A DNA stretch of 64,000 nt from Cognatilysobacter bugurensis (GTDB lineage: Bacteria; Pseudomonadota; Gammaproteobacteria; Xanthomonadales; Xanthomonadaceae): NCBI RefSeq assembly GCF_014652095.1, contig NZ_BMYD01000003.1, forward strand, positions 124,001 to 188,000, read 5' to 3'. The position numbers and the translations under genes are program-made. The notes under the pieces are model-generated. The model was not told where the DNA came from. It did no database searches and saw only the letters and a program-made list of their open reading frames with translations. Of this stretch, positions 54,663-64,000 are shown piece by piece (the stretch's first letter is position 1; each line of letters opens with the position of its first letter).

Positions 54663-56471
54663 ATGAGCGACAAGCCCTTAACCGACATCACCTTCTCTTC
54701 GTTCCCCCTGCATCCGGAGCTGCTCGCCGGGCTGGAATCCGCGGGCTTCTCCCGCACCACCCCGATCCAGGCGCTGACGCTGCCGCTGGCGCTCAACGGG
54801 CGCGACGTGGCCGGGCAGGCCCAGACCGGCACGGGCAAGACGCTCGCGTTCCTCGTCGCGGTCATGAACCGGCTGCTGACGAAGCCCGCGCTCGCCGACC
54901 GCAAGCCCGAGGACCCGCGGGCGCTGATCCTCGCGCCGACGCGCGAGCTCGCGATCCAGATCCACAAGGACGCGGTGAAGTTCGGCAGCGACCTCGGCCT
55001 GAAGTTCGCGCTCGTCTACGGCGGCGTGGACTACGATAAGCAGCGCGAGCTGCTGCTGCAGGGCGCGGACGTAATCATCGCCACGCCGGGCCGGCTCATC
55101 GACTACGTCAAGCAGCACAAGGTGGTGTCGCTGCACGCCTGCGAGATGTGCGTGCTCGACGAAGCCGACCGCATGTTCGACCTCGGCTTCATCAAGGACA
55201 TCCGCTTCCTGCTGCGCCGCATGCCCGAGCGCACCACGCGCCAGACGCTGCTGTTCTCGGCGACGCTGAGCCATCGCGTGCTCGAACTCGCGTACGAGCA
55301 CATGAACGAGCCCGAGAAGCTCGTCGTCGAGACCGAATTCATCACCGCGGCCAAGGTGCGCCAGAAGGTGTACTACCCTTCGGACGAGGAAAAGCTGCCG
55401 CTGCTGATCGCGCTGCTGTCGCGCTCTGAGGGCGCACGCACGATGGTGTTCGTCAACACCAAGGCGTTCGTCGAGCGCGTCGCGCGCGCACTCGAAAAGG
55501 CCGGTTACCGCGTCGGCGTGCTCAGCGGCGACGTGCCGCAGAAGAAGCGCGAGTCGCTGCTCAAGAAGTTCCAGGCCGGCCAGCTCGAGATCCTCGTCGC
55601 GACCGACGTCGCCGCGCGCGGCCTGCACATCGACGGTGTGTCGCACGTCTACAACTACGACCTGCCGTTCGACGCCGAGGACTACGTGCACCGCATCGGC
55701 CGCACCGCGCGCCTTGGCGCCGAAGGCGATGCGATCAGCTTTGCGTGCGAGCGCTACGCGATGAGCCTGCCGGACATCGAGGCCTACATCGAGCAGAAGC
55801 TGCCGACCGAGCAGGTCACGGCCGACATGCTGGTCATGACGCCGCGCCCCAAGCGCGAGCCCGTGGTCGGTGAGGCCGAGGGCGACGACGGCGAGAGCAT
55901 CGGCTCGATCTTCAAGGAAGCGCGCGAGCAGCGCGCGGCCGAGGACGAGCGCCGTGGCGTCAAGAGCCGCTCCGGTTCGCGCAGCGGCAGCGGCAGCGGC
56001 AGCGGACCGCGCAGCGAGCGTGCGCCGCGCGACGGCGACCGCCCGCGTCCGCCGCGCCCGCGCCGCGAAGAGGCAACGACGGACGGCGCGGCCGCGGCGG
56101 CAGCACCCGTCGAGGTCGTGGCCGTGACGGCGGTGCACGTCGAACACGCCGGTGGCACGCCGACGGGACTCGAGACGACCGAGCGCGCGCCGCGCAAGCG
56201 CCGTCGCCGCCGTGGCGGACGCCGCGTGGGCGAAGGCGCGGACGCCGCTGGCGTCGCGCAGCCGGCCGCTGCGGCCGACGCCCGTGGCTCCGACGCCGCG
56301 CCGAAGGCGGCCCCGGCAGCGAAGCCTGCCGCAAAGCCGCGCAAGCCTGCCGCTGGCGCGGCGTCCAACGCCGCGCCAGCGGCACCGACGGATGCGAAGC
56401 CGGGCCTGCTGCGCCGCATCGGCCGCGGTCTGCGCTCGCTGGTGACGCGCGGACCGCGCTCGCAGCACTGA
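54663..56471 (+). CDS. rhlB: DEAD-box ATP-dependent RNA helicase RhlB
   Basis: This 602-residue protein has DEAD-box motifs in order: Q motif [16 protein letters not shown], Walker [23 protein letters not shown] in [39 protein letters not shown] and HRIGRTAR. After about 390 comes a long basic, low-complexity tail with Ser-Gly repeats, [11 protein letters not shown] and Ala/Lys/Pro blocks, which should bind RNA or RNase E. It takes part in mRNA turnover. ATG 54663 is the family start ([16 protein letters not shown]); the frame continues upstream into the trxA promoter region. Confidence 0.94.
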   Translation: MSDKPLTDITFSSFPLHPELLAGLESAGFSRTTPIQALTLPLALNGRDVAGQAQTGTGKTLAFLVAVMNRLLTKPALADRKPEDPRALILAPTRELAIQIHKDAVKFGSDLGLKFALVYGGVDYDKQRELLLQGADVIIATPGRLIDYVKQHKVVSLHACEMCVLDEADRMFDLGFIKDIRFLLRRMPERTTRQTLLFSATLSHRVLELAYEHMNEPEKLVVETEFITAAKVRQKVYYPSDEEKLPLLIALLSRSEGARTMVFVNTKAFVERVARALEKAGYRVGVLSGDVPQKKRESLLKKFQAGQLEILVATDVAARGLHIDGVSHVYNYDLPFDAEDYVHRIGRTARLGAEGDAISFACERYAMSLPDIEAYIEQKLPTEQVTADMLVMTPRPKREPVVGEAEGDDGESIGSIFKEAREQRAAEDERRGVKSRSGSRSGSGSGSGPRSERAPRDGDRPRPPRPRREEATTDGAAAAAAPVEVVAVTAVHVEHAGGTPTGLETTERAPRKRRRRRGGRRVGEGADAAGVAQPAAAADARGSDAAPKAAPAAKPAAKPRKPAAGAASNAAPAAPTDAKPGLLRRIGRGLRSLVTRGPRSQH

Positions 56472-56831
56472 GGCGCCTGGAGGTTCATGCGCCGCGGTCA
56501 GCGCGGCGCTGGACCCATGGGCGTGCATCGAGCCGCTCGCGACGAGGCGCTCAACCGATCGGTCCGAAGACGTCGCCGCCGCGGCGCCTTCGACGGAGCC
56601 CATCGCGCCGTCGTGCGCATCACGGACGCGAGGCTCATGGCTCGGCGCCCCGAAGCATCGGTCGCGGATCTTCGATGACGGACGCGGCTTCCTGCCCCGG
56701 CATCTGCGCGAAACGCCGCCGCACCTGCACCGGGCTTCGTCCGCTGACATCGCCAAAGCCATGACACGGCGCGCGGCCCGCCGCTGCGCTTCTGCGATAC
56801 TTCCCGGCCGTCGTTGCCGTCCGCCGAGTCC
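56472..56831 (+). promoter_or_regulatory. rhlB-ftsE intergenic region with a hairpin
   Basis: This 360-base gap contains an 8-base stem, 56489-56496 with 56502-56509 (GCGCCGCG/CGCGGCGC) and a 5-base loop, about 18 bases after the rhlB stop. It is a likely terminator without a T-run. The rest should hold the ftsEX promoter; no clear -35/-10 pair or gene was recognised. Confidence 0.5.
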
Positions 56832-57512
56832 ATGCCGCTTCTGCGTTTCGACCAGGTCAGCAAGCGCTACGCGAGCCGCGATGCGCTCGTCGATGTGAGT
56901 TTTGCGGTCGAACCCGGCGAGATGCTGTTCGTGACCGGCCACTCCGGTGCGGGCAAGAGCACGCTGCTGCGGCTGATCCACCTCAGCGAGCGACCGACGC
57001 GCGGCACCGTGCTGTTTGCCGACCGCAACCTCGCGAAGGTGCGCGGCGGTCGCGTCGCGATGCACCGCCGCGAAGTCGGCGTCGTGTTCCAGGACCACCG
57101 CCTGCTCGCTGACCGCAGCGTGGCCGACAACGTCGGCCTGCCGCTGTTGCTGCGCGGCACGCCGCGTGCGGAGATCGCCAAGCGCGTGCGCGCCGTGCTC
57201 GAGAAGGTCGGCCTCGGCGAGCGCGGCACGGCGCGTCCGCGTGAACTGTCTGCCGGCGAGCAGCAGCGCGTCGGCATCGCGCGCGCAATCGTCTGCGAGC
57301 CTGCGCTGCTCGTCGCCGACGAGCCGACCGGCAACCTCGATCCCACGCTGTCGGCCGAGATCCTGGCGCTGCTCGAATCGCTCGCCGCGCGCGGCACTGC
57401 CGTGCTCGTCGCGAGTCATGACCTCACGCTCGTGCGGCACATGCGCAGGCGCGTGCTCGTGCTCGACGGCGGCCGTCTCGTCGACGACATCGCGCCGGAG
57501 GAACTTGCATGA
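56832..57512 (+). CDS. ftsE: cell-division ABC transporter ATP-binding protein FtsE
   Basis: This 226-residue ATPase has Walker A GHSGAGKST at 36-44, the signature LSAGEQQRVGIARAI, Walker B LLVADEPTGNLDP and the switch His in VASHD. With FtsX it transmits ATP hydrolysis to periplasmic amidase activators at the septum. ATG 56832 (MPLLRFDQVSKRYAS) is the family start. It overlaps ftsX by four bases. Confidence 0.95.
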   Translation: MPLLRFDQVSKRYASRDALVDVSFAVEPGEMLFVTGHSGAGKSTLLRLIHLSERPTRGTVLFADRNLAKVRGGRVAMHRREVGVVFQDHRLLADRSVADNVGLPLLLRGTPRAEIAKRVRAVLEKVGLGERGTARPRELSAGEQQRVGIARAIVCEPALLVADEPTGNLDPTLSAEILALLESLAARGTAVLVASHDLTLVRHMRRRVLVLDGGRLVDDIAPEELA

Positions 57513-58441
57513 GCGCGGCCCGTCCCGCACGCGGTGGGCGCATGCGCACCTGGATCGACCATCACGCCTACAGCGTGGTCGCGAGCATCGGTCGCCTCGT
57601 CGGCCGGCCGTGGGCCACCGCGCTGACCGTCGGAGTGCTCGCGATCGCCCTCGCGTTGCCGCTCGGCCTTGGCCTGGCGCTCGCGAACCTCGGGAGGCTG
57701 TCGGGCGACGTGCAGGCCACGCGCGCGATCGACGTCTTCGTCGCGCCCGACCTGCCCGAGGCGCGCGCACGGGCACTGGCAAAGCGACTGCACGAGCGCA
57801 GCGATGTCGCAGGCGTCGACTGGCGCTCGCCCGATGAGGGCGCCCGGATGCTGCGCTCGCGCGGCTTCGCCGAAGCGCTCGATGCGCTCGAGGCGAATCC
57901 GCTCCCGGGCCTGCTGCAGATCACCCCGCGCGGCGACGAGACCGCGCTGCTCGCCGCGCTGCAGGCGCTGCCCGAAGCCGAGCGCGTGCAACACGACGCC
58001 GCGTGGCGGCAGCGCCTTGGCGACGTACTTCGCCTCGGCGCCCGGCTCGCCGCGGTGCTCGGCGTGCTGCTCGGCCTCGGCGCGCTGCTCGTCGTCGGCA
58101 ACACGGTCCGGCTCGATATCCAGTCGCGGCGCGAGGAGATCGAGGTGCTGCAGCTGCTCGGCGCGTCCGACGGCTTCGTGCGCCGGCCGTTCCTCTATCT
58201 CGGCGCGGCGTACGGCGCGCTCGCCGGCGCGCTAGCCGTTGCATTGCTCGCCGCGGCGGATCTCGCGCTGTGCGCGCCGATTGCCGAACTCGCGCGCAGC
58301 TACGGCAGCACGTTCGCACTGCAGGGCCTGACGCCGTCGACCGCGATCGCCGCGGTGGCGGCCTCGACGCTGCTCGGCTGGGTTGGCGCGGCGCTCGTCA
58401 CCGGCCACTATCTGCGTCAGACCCGGCCGACTTCGACCTGA
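57509..58441 (+). CDS. ftsX: cell-division permease-like protein FtsX
   Basis: This 310-residue protein has four membrane helices: one near 38-60 (ALTVGVLAIALALPLGLGLA), then after a periplasmic loop three between 180 and 300 (LAAVLGVLLGLGALLVVGN). The conserved GNTVRLDIQSRREEIEVLQLLGAS segment is split by the third helix start. The ATG overlaps ftsE (ATGA). It recruits and activates cell-wall hydrolases at division. Confidence 0.93.
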   Translation: MSAARPARGGRMRTWIDHHAYSVVASIGRLVGRPWATALTVGVLAIALALPLGLGLALANLGRLSGDVQATRAIDVFVAPDLPEARARALAKRLHERSDVAGVDWRSPDEGARMLRSRGFAEALDALEANPLPGLLQITPRGDETALLAALQALPEAERVQHDAAWRQRLGDVLRLGARLAAVLGVLLGLGALLVVGNTVRLDIQSRREEIEVLQLLGASDGFVRRPFLYLGAAYGALAGALAVALLAAADLALCAPIAELARSYGSTFALQGLTPSTAIAAVAASTLLGWVGAALVTGHYLRQTRPTST

Positions 58442-58445
58442 GCCC

Positions 58446-59291
58446 ATGACGACCGGCCCGACCGACCTGCGCCACCTCGCGAGCGACGCCCCGCGCATCA
58501 TGGTCGTCGATGGCTCCAAGCTCGTGCGCAAGCTCATCGGCGACGTGCTCGTGCAGGAACTCGCGAACGCGGTCGTCGTGCCGTGCGCGGGCATCGCCGA
58601 TGCGCGCGCCGCGCTCGCCGCCGGACCGGTCGACCTCGTCACCACCTCGCTCGCATTGCCCGACGGCGACGGCATCGCGCTCGCGCGCACCGTGCGCGAA
58701 ACCGCTGGGCAGGCGTACGTGCCGGTGATCGTGGTGTCTGCCGAGGCACAGTCGCACCTCGAGGCGCGCCGCTTCACCGAAGACGTCACCGACTACTTCG
58801 ACAAGAGCCTCGGCTTCGGGCCGCTCGCCGCATTCATCCGCGGCTACGTGCAGCCGCAGTCGATGCCGGGTGCGCGCGTGCTGTACGTCGAGGACAGCCG
58901 CGTGGTCGCGCTCGCGACCAAGCGCATGCTCGAGCGCCACGGCCTGCAGGTGCTGCATTTCGTCGGTGTCGAAGAAGCGCTCGTGCACCTGGAGGCGCAC
59001 CGCGACGGCGAAGACCCGGGCGCCGACCTCGTGCTCACCGACGTCTACCTCAAGGGCGAGCTCAGCGGGCACGACCTGCTCGACCGGCTGCGCGGCGACT
59101 TCGGCTACGGCAAGCGCCGCCTGCCGGTGCTGGTGATGACCGGCGACGCGAACCCCGACAACCAGAGTGGGCTGCTGCGCGCGGGCGCGAACGATCTGGT
59201 GCTCAAGCCCATCGAGGAGCGCCTGCTGATCACCAAGACCCTGTTCCAGCTGCGGCTCGCGCGTTTGTTCGACGCGCCCGCCGCGCCCTGA
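58446..59291 (+). CDS. two-receiver response regulator with degenerate first receiver
   Basis: This 281-residue protein consists of two REC domains and no output domain. The first (about 16-135) keeps the opening IMVVDGSK and a C-terminal DKSLGF lysine, but the phospho-acceptor position holds Ser68 (DLVTTSLALPDGDG) instead of Asp, so it should not be phosphorylated. The second (about 143-272) is complete: YVEDS (Glu149, Asp150), acceptor Asp199 in LVLTDVYL, and Lys254 in LVLKPIEE. It starts five bases after ftsX and ends three bases before ung. It may act by protein interaction, like single-domain regulators. The kinase is unknown. Confidence 0.85.
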   Translation: MTTGPTDLRHLASDAPRIMVVDGSKLVRKLIGDVLVQELANAVVVPCAGIADARAALAAGPVDLVTTSLALPDGDGIALARTVRETAGQAYVPVIVVSAEAQSHLEARRFTEDVTDYFDKSLGFGPLAAFIRGYVQPQSMPGARVLYVEDSRVVALATKRMLERHGLQVLHFVGVEEALVHLEAHRDGEDPGADLVLTDVYLKGELSGHDLLDRLRGDFGYGKRRLPVLVMTGDANPDNQSGLLRAGANDLVLKPIEERLLITKTLFQLRLARLFDAPAAP

Positions 59292-59294
59292 GCC

Positions 59295-60002
59295 GTGGCT
59301 AACGCGGAGCGCGTCCAGCTCGAGCCCTCGTGGAAGGCGCGCGTCGGCGACTGGTTCGAGCGCGATGACATGCGCGCGCTCGCCGCGTTCCTGCGCGAGC
59401 GCAAGGCGGCCGGCGCCACGGTCTATCCGCGCGGACCGGACATCTTTGCCGCGTTCGATGCCTGCCCGTTCGAGCGCACGCGCGTGGTGATCCTCGGCCA
59501 GGACCCGTACCACGGCCCCGGCCAGGCGCACGGGCTGGCGTTCTCGGTGCGTACGGGCATCGACGTGCCGCCGTCGCTGGTGAACATCTTCAAGGAACTC
59601 GAACGCGACCTCGGCCTGCCGCGCCCCGACCACGGCTGCCTGCTGCCGTGGGCGCGGCAGGGCGTGCTGCTGCTCAACGCGGTGTTGACTGTCGAGGCCG
59701 CCCGCGCGGGCGCGCACCAGGGTCGCGGCTGGGAAGGCTTCACCGACCGCGTCGTCGAGGTGCTCAACGCCGAGCGCGAAAACCTCGTGTTCCTGCTGTG
59801 GGGCAGCTACGCGCAGGCCAAGGGCAAGGTGATCGACCCGCGCAGCCACCGCGTACTCAAGGCGCCGCATCCCTCGCCGCTGTCGGCGCACCGCGGTTTC
59901 ATCGGCTGCGGACATTTCTCGACGACGAACGAGTACCTCGCCCGCACCGGCCAGGCGCCGATCGACTGGCGCCTGCCGCCACGTGCCGAGCTCGATGCAT
60001 GA
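59295..60002 (+). CDS. ung: uracil-DNA glycosylase (family 1)
   Basis: This 235-residue enzyme has the water-activating loop [20 protein letters not shown] (Asp70) and the Leu-intercalation/His loop [13 protein letters not shown] (His192), plus [15 protein letters not shown]. It removes uracil from DNA as the first step of base excision repair. The start is GTG 59295, three bases after the response-regulator stop. It is full length. Confidence 0.95.
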   Translation: MANAERVQLEPSWKARVGDWFERDDMRALAAFLRERKAAGATVYPRGPDIFAAFDACPFERTRVVILGQDPYHGPGQAHGLAFSVRTGIDVPPSLVNIFKELERDLGLPRPDHGCLLPWARQGVLLLNAVLTVEAARAGAHQGRGWEGFTDRVVEVLNAERENLVFLLWGSYAQAKGKVIDPRSHRVLKAPHPSPLSAHRGFIGCGHFSTTNEYLARTGQAPIDWRLPPRAELDA

Positions 60003-60142
60003 CGCCCTTGCGCGACCGCGGCGCCATCCCCATTGCTGTTACGGCCGAGTTGACCCGGTGGCCACGTTCGCTTCCACATACTGTCGGCGAAGGGGCGCGG
60101 CATCGTTCCATGAACGCAACACTTCGGGATCTCTCACCTCAT

Positions 60143-60169
60143 TTAGCAGTCGTATGTTGCGACTGCTAA
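60143..60169 (+). promoter_or_regulatory. CIRCE-like inverted repeat abutting the rpoH start codon
   Basis: TTAGCAGTC (60143-60151), nine bases, GACTGCTAA (60161-60169) is a perfect inverted repeat. The perfect complementarity extends to 11 bases per arm. It matches the HrcA operator CIRCE (TTAGCACTC-N9-GAGTGCTAA) except for one symmetric swap per arm. The right arm ends four bases before ATG 60174 and occupies the place of a ribosome site. It could be a DNA operator or an RNA hairpin controlling translation. Confidence 0.6.
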
Positions 60170-60173
60170 AATC

Positions 60174-61067
<894 letters not shown>

Positions 61068-61087
61068 GGCGCGTCGCTGCGGTGTTC

Positions 61088-61114
61088 AAACGGCCCGGGT
61101 TCTCCGGGCCGTTT
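61088..61114 (+). terminator. intrinsic terminator of rpoH
   Basis: The stem AAACGGCCCGG/CCGGGCCGTTT (61088-61098 with 61104-61114) with loop GTTCT lies 20 bases past the rpoH stop. It has a weak T-run (TTTGCGT) but an 11-base perfect stem. Confidence 0.8.
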
Positions 61115-61211
61115 GCGTATGGGGTCCTTGATCACAGAGCGCGCAGGCGGCTCTCGTGGCTGCCGCGAGCGGGCCGCGGTTCTGTGTCGAACGCGCTCGC
61201 GACAGACGCCG

Positions 61212-62321
61212 TCAGCGGCTGCGAACGGTCGAGCCGGACGTGGTCGCAGATGGCGGCGGCGCGTCGCGTTTTTCGTCGTCCTTACGGGCCAGACGTAAGT
61301 CGCCGTCCGGTTCCATGAGGTCGGCGAGCGGGCCGTCGTTCGGACACGTGGCATCGGGGAAGCCGAACTGCTTGCGCAGCGCCAGTCCGCACATGCGCTG
61401 CTCCTCGAAGCCGTCGCCGGGGTCCTTGAGGCACTGGTTCTCGAACGCATACGCGAATGCGTCGCGGCGCTGCACGAACGGCTTGCCGCAGCGGCGCATC
61501 ACGAGGATGCGATCGAGGTCGGCCTGCGCCGCGTTCACGCCGGCGAGGCCAAAGAGCGTGAGCTCCTCCGACGTCAGCAGGCGCAGGTCGCGGTTGGGCA
61601 CCGTCATCATGAGATCGGCAAGCGCGGCGGCGCCGCCGTTGCGCTCGAGGTATTCGGTCACGTCGCCGTGCACCTGCTTGAGCTCGGCGCGCAGTTCGGC
61701 GCGCGAGTTCGCGCGCGATCGGTCGCGGAACAGGCGATGGATGCCGACCTTGCCCTTGACCGAGCGGGTGTCGCCGCCAGCGAGCACGAGCACGCAGGCG
61801 CTGTGGCAGATCGCGTCCTCGCGCACCCAGATGTCCCAGCGCGTGTCGGCCATGACGTCGCCGGCGCGGATCGCCTCTTCGACGTGCCCACCGGTCGAGG
61901 AGATGTCGAGCACGCGCGACTGGATCTCCATCCGGTCGGCCATCGCCGCGACGCGCTGCACGAGCGCGGTGAAGCCCGCGCCGATCTTGCCTTCGTAGCG
62001 CACTCGTACGCGGCCGGTCTCGCGGCAGGGCGAAAGCGCATCGACGAGCGCGAAGAACGTCAGCGATTCCAGCGGCTCGCCTTCGCCGTCGGCCTCGTAG
62101 TCGAAGCTGCAGGTGATGCGCGCGGTGCCGCCTTCAAGGCGCGCGTCGGGCCAGTGCGTGCTCGTCATGACGTCGACCGGAGCCGCCTGCGGGGCGGGGT
62201 CGACGACCGGTTCGGCCGTGCCGTCGGATTCGTTTGCGAATGTCACCGGCGGCGCGCGGTCGGCGCTGCCGCAACCGGCAACCGCCAGACACAACCACAG
62301 GCCCCAGGTCTTGCTCCACAT
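61212..62321 (-). CDS. lipoprotein with ClpP/crotonase-like fold, function unknown
   Basis: This 369-residue protein starts at ATG 62321 (MWSKTWGLWLCLAVAGC), a lipobox with Cys17. The central part has ClpP-like features: ISSTGGHVEEAIRAGD (about 140-155), CHSACVLVLAGG with candidate nucleophile Ser174, and KVGIHR. Proteins of this COG3904-like type are predicted periplasmic serine hydrolases or degenerate relatives. The C-terminal half has paired cysteines. The ribosome site is weak. It lies convergent to rpoH beyond the terminator, and 182 bases behind the end of priA. Confidence 0.7.
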   Translation of the reverse strand: MWSKTWGLWLCLAVAGCGSADRAPPVTFANESDGTAEPVVDPAPQAAPVDVMTSTHWPDARLEGGTARITCSFDYEADGEGEPLESLTFFALVDALSPCRETGRVRVRYEGKIGAGFTALVQRVAAMADRMEIQSRVLDISSTGGHVEEAIRAGDVMADTRWDIWVREDAICHSACVLVLAGGDTRSVKGKVGIHRLFRDRSRANSRAELRAELKQVHGDVTEYLERNGGAAALADLMMTVPNRDLRLLTSEELTLFGLAGVNAAQADLDRILVMRRCGKPFVQRRDAFAYAFENQCLKDPGDGFEEQRMCGLALRKQFGFPDATCPNDGPLADLMEPDGDLRLARKDDEKRDAPPPSATTSGSTVRSR

Positions 62322-62503
62322 CCGATCGGATTCCGTCTGACTGTCGCGCCGGCTCGGCCGGCCTTCGCGGCCGCGTGTGGCGGCCGTCCCCCATTCAACC
62401 GCGTTCGGCATCCAAAAAGCGTTAGCTCGCCTGCAGGTGTTGGGCACGCAGACAGGCTCAGCGCGCGCAATGCCCCGATTGGCGACGCACGTCACGGCCT
62501 GCA

Positions 62504-64000
62504 TCAATACAGGTCGACCGGGTCGACATCGAGCGACCAGCGCACGCGGCGCGCCTCGGGCGCGTCGTACAGCGCCGGCACCGCAAACGCGAGCGCGGCA
62601 TGCAGCGCCGGGCGGTCGGCCGCCGACACGAGCAGCTGCAGGCGCTGGTAGCCCGCGCGGCGCGGCAGCGGCGCCGGCAGCGGGCCGAAGCGCTGCACGT
62701 CGAACCCGTCGAGGAGCCCGGAGGCGACGCGCAGGAACGCATCGGCGTGCTCGATGCGCTGCGCTTCGGCGCGCAGCAGGGCCAGCCGGGCGAACGGAGG
62801 AAACCCCGCCGCTTCGCGCTGCACGAGCTCGGCCTGCGCAAATGCGGGGTAGCCGCCTTCGAGCAGCACATGCAGCAGCGGGTGGCCCGGGTGATGGGTC
62901 TGCAGCACGACCTCGCCCGGCCGCCGCGCGCGTCCGGCGCGCCCGGCGACCTGGATCAGCAGCTGCGCGAGCTTCTCGGGCGCACGGAAGTCCGCGCTGA
63001 ACAGGCCCTCGTCGATGCCGACCACCGCGACCAGCGTAAGGTTGGGCAGGTCGTGTCCCTTCGCGAGCATCTGGGTGCCGACGAGGACACCCGGAGCGTC
63101 GCCGAACTTTGCCAGGTGGTGCTCGAGCGCGTCGCGGCGCTGGGTGGTGCCGCGGTCGATTCGCAGCACCGGCACCTCGGGAAAACGCTCGGTGAGCAGC
63201 TCCTCGATGCGCTCGGTGCCCGCGCCCTGCGGCTGCAGTGCGAGACCGCCGCAGTCGGGGCAGGCTGGAGGCGCCGGTCGGCGCACGCCGCAGTGGTGGC
63301 ACTGCAGGCGCCGGCCGTGCGCATGCACGGTCATCGGGCTGCCGCGCTCGGGCGTGCTGCAGCGCGCGCAGTCGGCGGTCCAGCCGCAGTCGTGGCACAG
63401 CAGCACGGGCGCGTAGCCGCGGCGGTTCTTGAACACGAGCGCCTGACCTTCGGCCTGCAGCGTCGCGTCGATGGCGTCGAGCAGTTCGTTCGACAGCCCC
63501 GCGTGCAGAGCGCGCTTGCGGATGTCGAGCACGCGCACGCGCGGCGTGCGTGCGGCGCCGGCACGGTGGCTCAGGCGCAGGTGTGCGTAGCGGCCGAGCT
63601 GCGCGTTGTGCAGCGATTCCAGCGACGGCGTCGCGCTGCCGAGCACGACCGGCACGCCGAGCGCCTTCGCGCGCACGAGCGCGAAATCGCGCGCGTGGTA
63701 GCGCAGCCCGTCGAGCTGTTTGTAGCTGCCGTCGTGCTCCTCGTCGACGACGACGAGGCCCGCCTGCGGCAGAGGCAGGAACACGGCCGAGCGGGTGCCG
63801 ACGATCACCCGCGCCTCGCCTCGCGCGCAGGCGGCCCAGGTGCGGGCGCGCTCCCCGTCGGACAGGCCCGAATGCAGCACATGCACGGGCACGCCGAGCC
63901 GCGCGCGGAACCGCGCGAGCGTCTGCGGGGTCAGCCCGATCTCGGGCACCAGCACGAGCGCCTGCCGGCCGCGGGCCAGACAGTCGGCGATCGCCGCGAG
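62504..64000 (-). CDS. priA: primosomal replication restart helicase PriA, C-terminal part (5' end outside window)
   Basis: About 498 residues of the C-terminal part of PriA are visible; the frame is open to the right edge. Helicase motif II is VVVDEEHDGSYKQ, then LGSATPSLESL, VFKNRRGYAP, and the zinc-binding cysteines CHDCGWTADCARC, CHHCG and CPDCGG. Motifs V/VI follow (VLVGTQMLAKGHDLPNLTLV, QVAGRAGRA). PriA rebuilds the replisome at stalled forks. The start codon and N-terminal DNA-binding domain lie outside the window. Confidence 0.94.
   Translation of the reverse strand, partial: LAAIADCLARGRQALVLVPEIGLTPQTLARFRARLGVPVHVLHSGLSDGERARTWAACARGEARVIVGTRSAVFLPLPQAGLVVVDEEHDGSYKQLDGLRYHARDFALVRAKALGVPVVLGSATPSLESLHNAQLGRYAHLRLSHRAGAARTPRVRVLDIRKRALHAGLSNELLDAIDATLQAEGQALVFKNRRGYAPVLLCHDCGWTADCARCSTPERGSPMTVHAHGRRLQCHHCGVRRPAPPACPDCGGLALQPQGAGTERIEELLTERFPEVPVLRIDRGTTQRRDALEHHLAKFGDAPGVLVGTQMLAKGHDLPNLTLVAVVGIDEGLFSADFRAPEKLAQLLIQVAGRAGRARRPGEVVLQTHHPGHPLLHVLLEGGYPAFAQAELVQREAAGFPPFARLALLRAEAQRIEHADAFLRVASGLLDGFDVQRFGPLPAPLPRRAGYQRLQLLVSAADRPALHAALAFAVPALYDAPEARRVRWSLDVDPVDLY

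Noticed and set aside
54678-57782. 1034-codon minus-strand frame crossing rhlB and ftsE
   Set aside because: It spans two unrelated, well-supported plus-strand genes and their intergenic region, so it is an artefact of GC-rich codon use.

Overview
The window is a high-GC chromosomal segment from a gammaproteobacterium, most likely a Lysobacter/Xanthomonas-type member of the Xanthomonadaceae. This is inferred from the rho-trxA/rhlB and ftsEX-(response regulator-ung)-rpoH neighbourhoods, the secreted M4 and M28 proteases with P-domains, a DPP-IV-like S9 peptidase, a YcgL protein and overall codon use. No 16S or other marker is present, so the genus is not established.

Positions 1-29.9 kb hold a type VI secretion system (T6SS) island. 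A minus-strand run reads tpr - tssB - tssC - hcp - tssE - tssF - tssG - clpV(tssH) - vgrG - CarG-like exported protein - LysM/cysteine-peptidase cell-wall effector - SH3-like exported protein - lipoprotein. A divergent plus-strand run reads tssJ - tssK - tssL - vgrG - PoNe-type nuclease effector - PoNi-type immunity gene, closed by two strong hairpins. At the left edge a third vgrG (only its 3' end is visible) is followed by a DUF4123 adaptor, a DUF3304 lipoprotein and a Tle1-type (DUF2235) phospholipase. There are thus three VgrG spikes, each with its own effector module: lipase, peptidoglycan hydrolase and DNase. tssM and tssA are not in the window, so the machine must be completed from elsewhere. 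The effector segments are lower in GC and look like exchangeable cassettes.

Positions 30-38.3 kb carry secreted hydrolases and one haem gene: an M28 metallopeptidase cut short by an in-frame TAG that removes its PPC and P-domains, an M4 (thermolysin-like) metalloprotease with an intact copy of nearly the same P-domain, hemF, three 32-bp tandem repeats, and a DPP-IV-like S9 peptidase.

Positions 38.4-51.9 kb are mixed housekeeping and accessory genes: a cyanide-insensitive-type bd oxidase (cioAB), a YcgL protein, a large membrane-anchored ankyrin-repeat protein, a Kef-type cation/proton antiporter, a TonB-C-like exported protein, a lipoprotein esterase, a tandem pair of paralogous membrane GGDEF diguanylate cyclases, and a conserved hypothetical gene.

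Positions 52-64 kb are core: rho (with a repeat-bearing disordered N-terminus), trxA, the divergent rhlB, ftsE-ftsX, a two-receiver response regulator with a degenerate first receiver, ung, rpoH (preceded by a CIRCE-like inverted repeat abutting its start codon), a lipoprotein with a ClpP-like fold, and the 3' part of priA, which runs off the right edge.
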